Shown in pieces: positions 8,394-15,426 of a stretch of 35,300 nucleotides of DNA. The notes beneath the pieces were generated by a model. It made no database searches. It was not told the DNA's origin and worked only from the letters and a program-made list of their open reading frames with translations. Made by a program: the position numbers and the translations under genes. The DNA is taken from assembly GCA_003218975.1 (NCBI GenBank), contig QHPD01000120.1, forward strand, positions 1-35,300, in the 5' to 3' direction. Position 1 is the stretch's first letter; each line of letters opens with the position of its first letter. This DNA is from Verrucomicrobiota bacterium (lineage in GTDB: Bacteria; Verrucomicrobiota; Verrucomicrobiia; Chthoniobacterales; UBA10450).

Positions 8394-9119
8394 CTAAATC
8401 CTGGGCGTGAACTGCGCAAGATCGTAAATGCCGAATCGCTTTTCAATACCCGCTACCTTGTCCACAACCTTCTCGAACCCATCCTCGCCGAATAGCTGAT
8501 CTTCTTTCTTCTCGAAATCCTCGCCCAGAGAATCGAACTCATGCGGTGAAACGATCTTGCGAAAAGCAGGGAAGAGAACCGTATCCTCGCGGGCTTCGTG
8601 AGGATTGTACATGCGGATGAACTGTTGCATGGAAGTGATGAGCTGCGCCCGCTCGGATTCGTTCTTCAGTGATTGCAAATTCGCGAACCGCAAAGTGATG
8701 TCCGTGACGCGCCGTCCAGCCTGATGCTGAGTGCGGAGCACTTTCACCAGATCGACGAGCTGATTGGCTTTTTCGAAGCGCGGGAAAAGAAAATCTTCCT
8801 CGAGCTTTTCGTGATAATCCTCGACAAAGCTCCGAATAATTCCTGCGGCATCTGCCAACGCGTCCGGCGGAAAATCCTGTTTCGCATTGAGACAACGCAA
8901 CGCCTCGCCGTAAATCAGAAGCACGCGCTTTAATACGCCATGCTCGCGCATCAAATCTTCCGGCGGGCCAACCTCGATTTCTTTTTCCTCCCCCTTCTTT
9001 TCCTTTTCCGCGCCAGGCAGCTGTCCCGCTCCCGCCAAAGCTGCGCCACCTAGAATGATGCCGTTCCTGAGAAAGACTCTGCGATTAAAAGCTCGCTCGC
9101 CTTGATACCGATCTTTCAT
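8394..9119 (-). CDS. Tat-exported hemerythrin-domain protein
   Basis: A 241-aa protein. A twin-arginine signal is visible (NRRVFLRNG at 12-20 followed by a glycine/alanine-rich hydrophobic stretch), then a Lys/Glu-rich linker and a four-helix hemerythrin/HHE domain. Likely di-iron ligands are His60, His103, Glu107, His132, His174 and Glu178 (REHGVLK, DYHEKLEEDFLFPRFE, RTQHQ, NPHEAREDTVLFPAF). Such domains bind O2, NO or other small oxidants, here outside the cytoplasm, folded with cofactor before export. It is co-transcribed with doxX, consistent with an envelope redox function. Confidence 0.88.
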   Translation of the reverse strand: MKDRYQGERAFNRRVFLRNGIILGGAALAGAGQLPGAEKEKKGEEKEIEVGPPEDLMREHGVLKRVLLIYGEALRCLNAKQDFPPDALADAAGIIRSFVEDYHEKLEEDFLFPRFEKANQLVDLVKVLRTQHQAGRRVTDITLRFANLQSLKNESERAQLITSMQQFIRMYNPHEAREDTVLFPAFRKIVSPHEFDSLGEDFEKKEDQLFGEDGFEKVVDKVAGIEKRFGIYDLAQFTPRI

Positions 9120-9200
9120 ATTGCGATCCGCCTTTATTCAAATCGGAGAATCGAGTCCCAATTCGCTAACGGGTGTATCAGGGCGGAAAAAGCGTGGAGT

Positions 9201-9521
9201 TCACCGCCGCGTGATGTGAATCGATAGAATGTGGCTTTGATGGCGGGCAAGCAGATAATCGACAAAGTCGCCAATGATTGAGTTCGGCTTGTTTCCCAAT
9301 TTTGTTACGACCCGACAAATCAGAGTCCTGCTGCGTCCGTGCCATTCCAGATTGATCGCGCCGTGCGCGGCTTCGCTATGGATTTTCGCCCATCCGTGCG
9401 GACGGCCTGGGCGCTGGTGTTCAGTGGGAATCAGATCGAAGCGCCGGAGTTGCGGATCCGTCATGATCTTTTCCCGCAAAGATCCGCGCCCGCTCGCGAT
9501 GACTTGAATCACGGTTTGCAT
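9201..9521 (-). CDS. Hypothetical protein (106 aa)
   Basis: A frame of good coding character with no hydrophobic segment. Visible stretches are PHGWAKIHSEAAHGAINLEW and a C-terminal helix IIGDFVDYLLARHQSHI. I recognise no family. ATG 9521 is the longest start. An internal ATG at 9464 (MTDPQLRRF) gives 87 aa and may be the true start, because the first 19 residues look less structured. It lies between the hemerythrin operon and the GNAT gene, on the same strand as both. Confidence 0.6.
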   Translation of the reverse strand: MQTVIQVIASGRGSLREKIMTDPQLRRFDLIPTEHQRPGRPHGWAKIHSEAAHGAINLEWHGRSRTLICRVVTKLGNKPNSIIGDFVDYLLARHQSHILSIHITRR

Positions 9522-9576
9522 TCACGCCTAGGTTCAGCAGGAAATCAGTTCTTTTGCAATGCTTGTTTCATGTGAT

Positions 9577-9624
9577 GCAGGCAATCCTGCCTGCAAGTAT
9601 TTCCACGCAGACAGGATTGTTTGC
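9577..9624. repeat. Paired-hairpin repeat after the GNAT gene
   Basis: Two hairpins, 9577-9594 (perfect 6-base arms GCAGGC/GCCTGC) and 9607-9624 (GCAGACAGGATTGTTTGC), are themselves near inverted copies of each other, so the whole unit can fold as one cruciform. It ends one base before the GNAT stop codon (9626-9628) and could serve as its transcript end, although no T-run is present. Confidence 0.65.
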
Positions 9625-9625
9625 G

Positions 9626-10186
9626 TTACGGCAGCAGCGAGCGGTACATGACGTAAACATCAACATATCCTTTCTCAAGATGGCGGAACGCGCCCGGCAA
9701 AGTGCCAACGATCTTGAAACCGAGCTGCTCCCAAAGATGGATTGCCGGCGTGTTCGTAGAAACCACAAAATTGAATTGCATGGCGCGAAAGCCCATTCGA
9801 CGGGCCTCGCTCAGACAATGCTGGGCCATTCCTCGTCCGACTCCCGAGCCTTGTGCATCTGACGCCACCATAAAGGCGGCGTTGGCGACATGAGAACCGC
9901 CGCCAGCCTGGTTAGCTCGCAAAATGTAGGCGCCAACGATGACCCGAGCTTTTGTGCCTCCTCCGGGGGACGGCGTTGCCGCCCCTGGGAAGCCAACGGC
10001 TTCCCCTACAGATTGCCGATCAAGTTCGGCAACGTAAGTATGCGCATCGGCGCGAAAGCAATAAGCGAGCGCCTGCTCACGGGACATTTTCGGATCGAAC
10101 GCGTAAGTATCGCCAGCGGCGACAATCTCATGAAAAATCTTCCAGATTACGTCGCGATCCGCTTCGGTTGCTGCGCGTATTTTCAT
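9626..10186 (-). CDS. GNAT family N-acetyltransferase with an in-frame repeat insertion
   Basis: A 186-aa acetyl-CoA-dependent acetyltransferase. The N-terminal beta strand and helix are MKIRAATEADRDVIWKIF. The acetyl-CoA loop is DAQGSGVGRG (about 110-119), followed by the helix AQHCLSEARRMGF, and the C-terminal segment NTPAIHLWEQLGFKIVGTLP is typical. The substrate cannot be predicted. Residues about 60-78 (EAVGFPGAATPSPGGG) interrupt the usual 'VAELDG..VVGTYIL' strand pair and are encoded by a two-hairpin repeat at 9965-10010. The insert sits in a surface turn between beta strands, so activity may be kept. A single gene with no clear partner. Confidence 0.88.
   Translation of the reverse strand: MKIRAATEADRDVIWKIFHEIVAAGDTYAFDPKMSREQALAYCFRADAHTYVAELDRQSVGEAVGFPGAATPSPGGGTKARVIVGAYILRANQAGGGSHVANAAFMVASDAQGSGVGRGMAQHCLSEARRMGFRAMQFNFVVSTNTPAIHLWEQLGFKIVGTLPGAFRHLEKGYVDVYVMYRSLLP
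9965..10010. repeat. Palindromic repeat inserted in frame in the GNAT gene
   Basis: Hairpin one is GGGG(A)CGGC-GTT-GCCGCCCC at about 9966-9985. Hairpin two is GGGAAGCC-AAC-GGCTTCCC at 9987-10005. Read on the minus strand it begins TGTAGGGG, the same head as the intergenic elements at 22059, 22350, 24773 and 30821. It contributes about 16 codons without a stop or frameshift. Confidence 0.75.
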
Positions 10187-10235
10187 CGCTTCAAATCAAA
10201 GGCTCTCTTTTCTTGCTCATGTTCATAGCTCTCCA

Positions 10236-10815
10236 CTAACAAAACGCCAACCACGCAGCGAGCGCGGCGAGCTTCTGTTCTACCCGCCACGCCCCTCGGT
10301 AGATCGGCCAAAATTTTGCATCATATGGTTGAGGTCCTTGCTCGATTTTTTCAGTTGCACAGTAGCTTTGGCATAAATATCGCTCTTGATGAGAACGTCC
10401 GTACGGATCCGGTGCGCATGCAAGGCCTCCTCGATTACTGAGCGAAATAACTGGCCTCGAACGCGTGCGCGCGAATGTGCGGATTGGCGATTGAAGCGGG
10501 ATCGATCCGGTTTCCCACTACAAGCACAGCGCGCATGATCCGATAACCTCTTTGCCGATAACCGGTGAGAAGTGTCGCAATCTACTGTTGCGCAATGCAT
10601 CGTACCATGCGCACGCGCCAGTTTACTTTTCTCGTGTCCGTTTCGAGTTTTCCCATCGCGGCATGATACGGTTGTCGGGTCTCAGGAAACCGCGAATCGT
10701 ACAAATCGATCAGCCGGTTATCGCACAACTGAGGGGAATCAACCGAACCCGTAAGCGAAACCACCGCTGCCCAGCCGGATTTTATCCGAAAACCCACAGC
10801 AGTTTCAGCTCTCAC
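10236..10815 (-). pseudogene. Degraded hypothetical gene with one nonsense and two frameshift lesions
   Basis: One protein can be followed across three frames. Part one starts at GTG 10815, overlapping the TGA of the upstream gene as GTGA, and runs through GWAAVVSLTG, ETRQPYHAAMGKLE and RMVRCIAQQ. An in-frame TAG follows at 10582-10584, and the same frame continues as IATLLTGYRQRGYR and MRAVLVVGNRIDPASIANPH. A shift near 10445 leads to FRSVIEEALHAHRIRTDVLI and MMQNFGRSTEG. A second shift near 10290 leads to WRVEQKLAALAAWLAFC and a TAG at 10236-10238. The intact length would be about 190 aa. I do not know its function. Sequencing error could explain part of this, but three lesions in one gene favour real decay. 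Confidence 0.65.
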
Positions 10816-11879
10816 CTGCTTTGGAACGTGACCGGCACCGTCACGGCGCCTTCTCGGCCGGGCGCAGATTTCCATTGCCGCAAGGTATTGATCGCCGCTT
10901 GATCGAAGAATTTGTTCCCTGTCGATTGGACGGCCTGGACGTTCGTCACGTTACCCTTCCCGTCGAAGGTCAGCCGAAATTGACCCGAGCCTGAGACGCG
11001 CGATCCTGAAACTTCCGGCGGAAAGCTCGGCGCAGGCGCATAGACCAAACGCGGTTTCGCCGTGGGTGTTGCCTTCGGCGTGGCGCGGGCTTCAGCGATT
11101 CCCGGCCATTTAGCCACAGCATTGGCTTCAATTTTGGAGAGCAACTCCTGGATGCTGCTCGACAGCCGGACCACGGCTTTTTCGCCCACCGACACGATGA
11201 TACCGACACCTTTCCCGTCGGTATCCACCACGGGTGACCCGATCGAGTTGGGAGAAACCGCTGCTGCGATCTCCAAACGGTCAGACTCTTCCGTTGAAAT
11301 TATGGCTTCACGAGCCGCTCCATCACTTCCGGCCAATCCGCTTCCCACGACTGCAACCCGCGTACCAATCGGCAGATTCACATTCGGGTTGAGCGCTAGA
11401 AATGGCGCCCGTTTTACATCAGCTTGAAGGATCGCAAGATCGAGCGCTGTCGAAACACTAAGGATCCCGCTCACGTTGTAAATTCCGCCATCAGCCGTTT
11501 TAGCGACGGCGTTGATCCCCTTTTCAGTTGCGCGTGCGGTGGTGACCAGTTTGCCATCGGCCGAAATAAAAAAGCCGGTTTGTGTTCGCAGCGACTTGCC
11601 CGACGAATCAAAGACACTGACCCAAATCACAGAGGGACGGACGCTGTTCTCCAGCTTCGATAGATCGACAGCGGGACTCTGCTCGGCTTTTGCCATCGGT
11701 GATTCACTGCCTGACGGTGACAAACTTGGCTGTGACGCGGGGCTCGTGATCGCCGGTGATAAAGGCGATTGCTCTGCGCGCGGTTCGCCAGCAATCTGGC
11801 TCTTTGGTTTGGGCCCGCAGCCCACCGGCACAAAGAGAGCCAGACCAAGCAAGTATACGAGCAGCAGCCGGAGATTCAT
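10812..11879 (-). CDS. Lipoprotein with inactive trypsin-like domain and TonB C-terminal domain
   Basis: A 355-aa protein from ATG 11879. Signal peptide with lipobox PVGC (Cys21), Ser/Pro-rich linker (about 35-70), chymotrypsin-fold domain (about 75-260) and TonB C-terminal domain (about 285-355, GQFRLTFDGKGNVTNVQ and ALNTLRQW-like AAINTLRQWKSAP). In HtrA-like proteases the first triad residue lies in TNAH; here TTAR places Arg116. Asp147 in DLAIL is kept. The serine loop reads SPNSIGSPVV, putting Ile213 where the nucleophile is expected. It is therefore predicted to be a non-catalytic binding protein anchored in the envelope. The longer frame to 11954 adds an unlikely leader. Its stop overlaps the start of the degraded gene downstream. 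Confidence 0.8.
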   Translation of the reverse strand: MNLRLLLVYLLGLALFVPVGCGPKPKSQIAGEPRAEQSPLSPAITSPASQPSLSPSGSESPMAKAEQSPAVDLSKLENSVRPSVIWVSVFDSSGKSLRTQTGFFISADGKLVTTARATEKGINAVAKTADGGIYNVSGILSVSTALDLAILQADVKRAPFLALNPNVNLPIGTRVAVVGSGLAGSDGAAREAIISTEESDRLEIAAAVSPNSIGSPVVDTDGKGVGIIVSVGEKAVVRLSSSIQELLSKIEANAVAKWPGIAEARATPKATPTAKPRLVYAPAPSFPPEVSGSRVSGSGQFRLTFDGKGNVTNVQAVQSTGNKFFDQAAINTLRQWKSAPGREGAVTVPVTFQSR

Positions 11880-11959
11880 TTGCCTCCTTGGAAAAGTATT
11901 GTGGCGCCTTTTCCGACACCTAATCAAGACGACAAAATTTACTGCTCTGTGCACCGCGA

Positions 11960-12220
11960 CTACTCGAGAAAATAAACGTCCGGCTTGTCGCTCACTCCCG
12001 CCCGTTGCATTGCCTGGCGCAGATCATCTGAGGCGGCGAATGCTTGGGCCTTGTCAAGATCTTCCACTGAAAAGAGCAGAATCACTTCATTCGGATTCTC
12101 GGTGTTGCGCAACAGATGAACCTCTTTCAGCCCAGCCTTCTGCCGTGCGGGAAGATGCTCGTGGTAAACCGATTTCCACTTGGCAAAGTCAGTGACTTTA
12201 TGACGAATCAGGATGTACAT
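11960..12220 (-). CDS. Dimeric alpha/beta-barrel (ABM-like) protein
   Basis: An 86-aa cytoplasmic protein starting at ATG 12220 (MYILIRHKVTDFAKWKSVY). The order strand (YILIRHKV), helix (FAKWKSVYHEH), strands (EVHLLRN, EVILLFSV) and helix (LDKAQAFAASDDLRQAMQRAG) is that of ferredoxin-like dimeric barrels of the antibiotic-biosynthesis-monooxygenase/YciI type. No cofactor or catalytic residue can be assigned. A longer frame to 12274 adds 18 residues of no barrel character. It lies last in the minus-strand run after the Rieske gene and the 49-aa protein, with a 50-base gap, so it may be co-transcribed with them. Confidence 0.75.
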   Translation of the reverse strand: MYILIRHKVTDFAKWKSVYHEHLPARQKAGLKEVHLLRNTENPNEVILLFSVEDLDKAQAFAASDDLRQAMQRAGVSDKPDVYFLE

Positions 12221-12270
12221 GATGGATTGATCTCCCTTCTGTCGCTGTTTTAACGCCGCTGCCAAATGAG

Positions 12271-12420
12271 TCAATGCTGTTTAAAATACTGCACTGCTTT
12301 TTCGTGCTCCTTCGCCGCAGCTTTCGTCTTGAACGTGCCGAGATTCCTTCGTTTCCCGGTCTTCGGATCTTTCTTGCGGGAATACAGCCGGTACTTACCG
12401 GATTTCAGTTTCCTGATCAT
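12271..12420 (-). CDS. Small basic protein (49 aa), coupled to the Rieske gene
   Basis: A short frame of very lysine-rich sequence: MIRKLKSGKYRLYSRKKD, then KTGKRRNLGTFKTKAAAKEH and a final helix. Its ATG (12420-12418) overlaps the TAA of the Rieske-domain gene as TAATG, the usual sign of translational coupling. The pattern 'SGKYRLYSRK...GKRRNLGTFKTKAAAKEHE' resembles the N-terminal arm-binding segment of tyrosine recombinases and other small nucleic-acid-binding beta-sheet proteins, but the catalytic part is absent. RNA or DNA binding is therefore a guess. Confidence 0.75.
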   Translation of the reverse strand: MIRKLKSGKYRLYSRKKDPKTGKRRNLGTFKTKAAAKEHEKAVQYFKQH

Positions 12421-13259
12421 TAGGATTTCTCCGTGGCGCGCGGCACGGCGATGCAGATTTTGCCGTCGCGCGTCTCGACTTTAAACGTTTTCAAATCCAC
12501 TTTGGCCGGGCCATGAGTCACTTTGCCCGTGCGCACGTCGAAACCGGAGTTGTGCCATGGACACTGCACGTTGAAGCCTTCTAAATCGCCCTCGGAGAGC
12601 GGGCCGAAGCGGTGGGTGCAAAATTCTTGGAAGGCGTAAAGCTGATTATCGATCTTCGCGATCGTTATTACCTCACCATTAATTTGCATGCGCAAAGTTT
12701 CCTTTTCGCCGAGGCGTTCCGCCTCCGGAATCGGAACAAAAGCGAACTCGCCGTTTTCACGCGCCGTAAAATGCAGCGTCTGCACTGGTGTTGGCGTTCG
12801 CCGTTTATGACGGCCGACGCTAATGCCTTCCGCATAAACAAGGCGGCCGCCCAGATATCCAGATGCAGACAGAAGCACGATGCCGATCAGTGAAAGTACA
12901 AGGGGACCGATGGGCGTTTGCAATTCGTTGAGCGAGGAAGAGCGCACGCCCAAATTAATTCCGTAGAGTCCGACGACGATCAGATTTAAAGTCAAATGCG
13001 CTGTCGCAGTGCGTCTCCCCGGATGATCGCCGCGGATGTCGGTGTAATCGACGAACCCAGGCACTGCAGCGATGAGCGCCATGATAATTCCCAGCAGCAT
13101 GGCGTAAAAGGCGCCACGAACAAGGTCCGGCGTCGATCGGAACGCGAAGCTCGCCAGATCGAGCAAGAGACTCAGGATAAACAGCCCAATCGGAAAATGA
13201 ACCAGGAGCGGATGCAGCGGATGTCGCAACGGTTTGCCTTCGAGAAAATCTTTCAGCAT
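12420..13259 (-). CDS. DUF2231 membrane protein fused to a Rieske [2Fe-2S] domain
   Basis: A 279-aa protein. The N-terminal half is a DUF2231 membrane domain with about four hydrophobic segments (HPLHPLLVHFPIGLF motif, then segments at about 50-70, 88-104 and 118-138). A linker follows, then a Rieske ferredoxin domain (about 170-275) with cluster ligands Cys214/His216 (CTHRFGP) and Cys233/His236 (CPWHNSGFD). The fused layout suggests a membrane-anchored electron carrier with the cluster facing the cytoplasm or periplasm; topology is not certain. It starts 7 bases after the neighbouring DUF2231 gene ends, so the two are one operon. Its stop overlaps the next start. Confidence 0.9.
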   Translation of the reverse strand: MLKDFLEGKPLRHPLHPLLVHFPIGLFILSLLLDLASFAFRSTPDLVRGAFYAMLLGIIMALIAAVPGFVDYTDIRGDHPGRRTATAHLTLNLIVVGLYGINLGVRSSSLNELQTPIGPLVLSLIGIVLLSASGYLGGRLVYAEGISVGRHKRRTPTPVQTLHFTARENGEFAFVPIPEAERLGEKETLRMQINGEVITIAKIDNQLYAFQEFCTHRFGPLSEGDLEGFNVQCPWHNSGFDVRTGKVTHGPAKVDLKTFKVETRDGKICIAVPRATEKS

Positions 13260-13266
13260 GTCGATC

Positions 13267-13782
13267 CTACTCCGGTGGAAGATTGGCGCCGCCTACCTCG
13301 GCGATTCTGCGCCATTTCTTTTTCGACATTCGCGCGACGCTGATGCCGTAATTGTAAGTCATCAGCCCACCAAGATAGGCCGAACCGATTAACAACACGG
13401 TGCCAACAATCGACAGCACCAGCGGCGCGCCTTCAATAACAGTGGCTTGGCGAAACGTTTGCACGCGCAGGCCGAGGTTGATCGCAAACAACACGGCCAC
13501 CGCCAGATTCAGGATCATGTGATACAACCCGATTTTCCACGCAGGGTTTTCCTTCTTAACCCCGCTCCAATCGACCACGCCGGTCGGCACAGCCAGCAAC
13601 GACGCCACCAATCCGAAAATGATCGCGTAAAAGGACAAGCGCACCATGGCATTACCGTTCCATCGCGAGAGCAGATCGAAGATGAGCGCGCTTGGCCACA
13701 TCGCCATTGGCACGTGCACAAGGATCGGATGCATTGGATGCTTCAGCCACTGGCCTTTCAAGAAAGCGAGTAACCATTTCAT
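13267..13782 (-). CDS. DUF2231 membrane protein
   Basis: A 171-aa integral membrane protein from ATG 13782 (MKWLLAFLKGQWLKHPMHPI). The family signature HPMHPILVHVPMAMWPSALIFD is followed by three more hydrophobic segments, and the protein ends in a short basic tail. It is a paralogue of the membrane half of the neighbouring DUF2231-Rieske protein, and the two probably form a complex. DUF2231 proteins may bind haem through the histidines of the HPxHP..VH motif, but this is not proved. A frame extending to 13824 adds 14 residues without support. Confidence 0.88.
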   Translation of the reverse strand: MKWLLAFLKGQWLKHPMHPILVHVPMAMWPSALIFDLLSRWNGNAMVRLSFYAIIFGLVASLLAVPTGVVDWSGVKKENPAWKIGLYHMILNLAVAVLFAINLGLRVQTFRQATVIEGAPLVLSIVGTVLLIGSAYLGGLMTYNYGISVARMSKKKWRRIAEVGGANLPPE

Positions 13783-13862
13783 GATGTGAAGCCCACCGCA
13801 CTCCATCGAGTATTCGCAGACCAAATGGACTCCGCGCGTCCACGAGGTGGATCTCTGGACCG

Positions 13863-14321
13863 CTAATGAGCAGCTTTTCGTTTAGCCGCAGCTTGAAAAC
13901 AAAGCGCGAGCAGGGCGGCGAGAATTGCGAGATTGGTCGCGATGTGAGCGGGGAAACTCCAATGTTGGCTGGCATGACCGAAACAGCCGCAGGTGATATC
14001 GAGGCCGCGAACTTTCGCAGCGACAGTCGCGAGCGTGAAGACTAGAACCAGCGCGGTCAAGATCGACAATCCTCCGCGATAGAGGAATCTGAGCACAAGC
14101 GCGATGCCGCAGAAAATTTCCAGCCAGGGCACATAAAACGCCAGTGCGACGCCGATCGTCCATGGAAGAATTTTGTAATTATCGATGTCGCTGGCGAATC
14201 GAACTGGATCGAACATTTTGAGCGCGCCCGCATAGATGAAAATTCCGCCGACGATAAGATCGACAATACGCCAGAGGATGTTCGAAGTTCGAAGTTTCAG
14301 GTTGAATGTGGCGCTCGTCAC
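13863..14321 (-). CDS. MauE/DoxX-like membrane protein
   Basis: A 152-aa protein with four predicted membrane segments. The MauE-like signature is visible: an N-terminal IVDLIVGGIFIYAGALKMFDP, the PWLEIFCGIALVL segment and the cysteine pair CGCFG (Cys111, Cys113). Members of this family help form disulfides or feed reducing power to periplasmic partners, for example methylamine dehydrogenase maturation. The start is GTG 14321 and not certain, because the preceding bases contain repeated GTGACGAG words. It follows the rhodanese gene with a 17-base gap, in line with a shared thiol-redox role. Confidence 0.82.
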   Translation of the reverse strand: MTSATFNLKLRTSNILWRIVDLIVGGIFIYAGALKMFDPVRFASDIDNYKILPWTIGVALAFYVPWLEIFCGIALVLRFLYRGGLSILTALVLVFTLATVAAKVRGLDITCGCFGHASQHWSFPAHIATNLAILAALLALCFQAAAKRKAAH

Positions 14322-14338
14322 TGGTTACTCATCACTCG

Positions 14339-14764
14339 TCACTTCTTCTTGAGCCATTCTTCCCAGCCACCTTCAAGGACGAAGACGTTTTTGAGTTGCG
14401 CCTCGTCACGCAAACGGCGCGCGACTTCGCGACTGGCATTGCAGTTCAGGCTGCTGCAATAAACCACAACCTTTTTCGACGGCGACCACGCCGCCAGAAA
14501 CTGCGGCAGCAGCGCATTCCAGCGGTCCTCGTTCAAGGAGAAAGCTCCGGGCACATGATTGTGCGCGAAATCTTCGTCCGGGCGCGCATCGACCCAGATG
14601 GCACTGTCGCCCCACGCGCGCGCCTGTTCCACGCTGACCATTTCCGACGCCGGAATAGAGGAGCGCCACGAAATTTTGTCGTGAAAATAGAGCGCCTCCC
14701 CGATTCCGGGAACAAGCGCAAGCGCCGCGAGAACGAGCGTCTGGTAGACCAGTGCAGACTTCAC
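14339..14764 (-). CDS. Membrane-anchored rhodanese-like protein
   Basis: A 141-aa protein with an N-terminal hydrophobic segment (5-25) that acts as anchor or signal, then a rhodanese domain (about 42-138). The segments WVDARPDEDFAHNHVPGA and FVLEGGWEEWLKK are diagnostic. The active-site loop is YCSSLNCNASR with the candidate catalytic Cys103; Cys108 is a further cysteine within the loop. It would handle sulfane sulfur or thiol oxidation in the envelope. Its ATG overlaps the DUF1573 stop by four bases (ATGA). Confidence 0.9.
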   Translation of the reverse strand: MKSALVYQTLVLAALALVPGIGEALYFHDKISWRSSIPASEMVSVEQARAWGDSAIWVDARPDEDFAHNHVPGAFSLNEDRWNALLPQFLAAWSPSKKVVVYCSSLNCNASREVARRLRDEAQLKNVFVLEGGWEEWLKKK

Positions 14765-15426
14765 CGGCTATTGATGGCCGGCGCCGTAGTGACGCGCGCA
14801 GTGGCGTAAAATGTCTTCGGCGAACCTTCCGGTTGAATCGTCAAGGTCGCAGCGATGGGCTGCTTCGTGTCCTTGGGTTGCACACTGATTTTGAACCGGC
14901 CGTTGCCTGCTTCTGAAACCTTCGCCTCAAAATCCGGAATCGATGAAGCGACCTTCAAATGTTTCACCGGAAAATCTTTGGCTGCGCTCACCCCGATCGT
15001 CTTGGGATTAGGCGCTTCACCTTGTTGCCAAAACACGAACGTAGGCGTGATCGCCAGTTGCTGGGGAATGACCGCCTTCAAAGTCAATACGCTGGTGGTG
15101 CTCGCCGGATCGTCGGTTTCCACCGTCACCGTCTTCACTTGCGTCCCGGTACGATCGCCAATGTTGAAGGTGGCCGTGATCTCCCCTTTGTCTCCGGGCG
15201 GCACTTCGTCCTTCTGAGTTTGCGCAGCCGTGCAACCGCACGAGGTACGCACCGATTTAAAGTGGACGGATTTGTCGCCCGTGTTCTGATATTTGAAATG
15301 CCCGATCGCCTGTTTGTCGGCAGGCGTTGGATGCAATTCGATCGTGGTCTGCTCCCACTTCAATTCGGCTTGTGCCTTGGCGCAAATAACGATCGATAAC
15401 GCGAAGACGAAGATCTGAGCTCTCAT
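14761..15426 (-). CDS. DUF1573 secreted protein
   Basis: A 221-aa protein with a signal peptide (MRAQIFVFALSIVICAKAQA) followed by Ig-like beta domains. The DUF1573 hallmark is seen at about 45-75: FKYQNTGDKSVHFKSVRTSC and GCTAA with Cys63/Cys65, then VPPGDKGEITATFN. Proteins of this kind are exported, and the two-cysteine CGC may bind a metal or be a substrate for thiol exchange. Four-base overlaps on both sides (rfbD stop upstream and rhodanese start downstream) show one tightly packed transcript. The co-location with rhodanese and MauE-like genes is typical of this phylum-level cluster, though the function is unknown. Confidence 0.9.
   Translation of the reverse strand: MRAQIFVFALSIVICAKAQAELKWEQTTIELHPTPADKQAIGHFKYQNTGDKSVHFKSVRTSCGCTAAQTQKDEVPPGDKGEITATFNIGDRTGTQVKTVTVETDDPASTTSVLTLKAVIPQQLAITPTFVFWQQGEAPNPKTIGVSAAKDFPVKHLKVASSIPDFEAKVSEAGNGRFKISVQPKDTKQPIAATLTIQPEGSPKTFYATARVTTAPAINSR

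Noticed and set aside
10572-10590. Stop-codon read-through or recoding of TAG in the gene at 10236-10815
   Set aside because: Two further frameshifts in the same gene make decay or sequence error simpler, and other genes here end normally in TAG.
12271-12420. Tyrosine recombinase fragment
   Set aside because: The 49-aa protein resembles only an N-terminal binding segment. It has a complete start and stop and is coupled to the Rieske gene, so it is more likely a stand-alone small protein.
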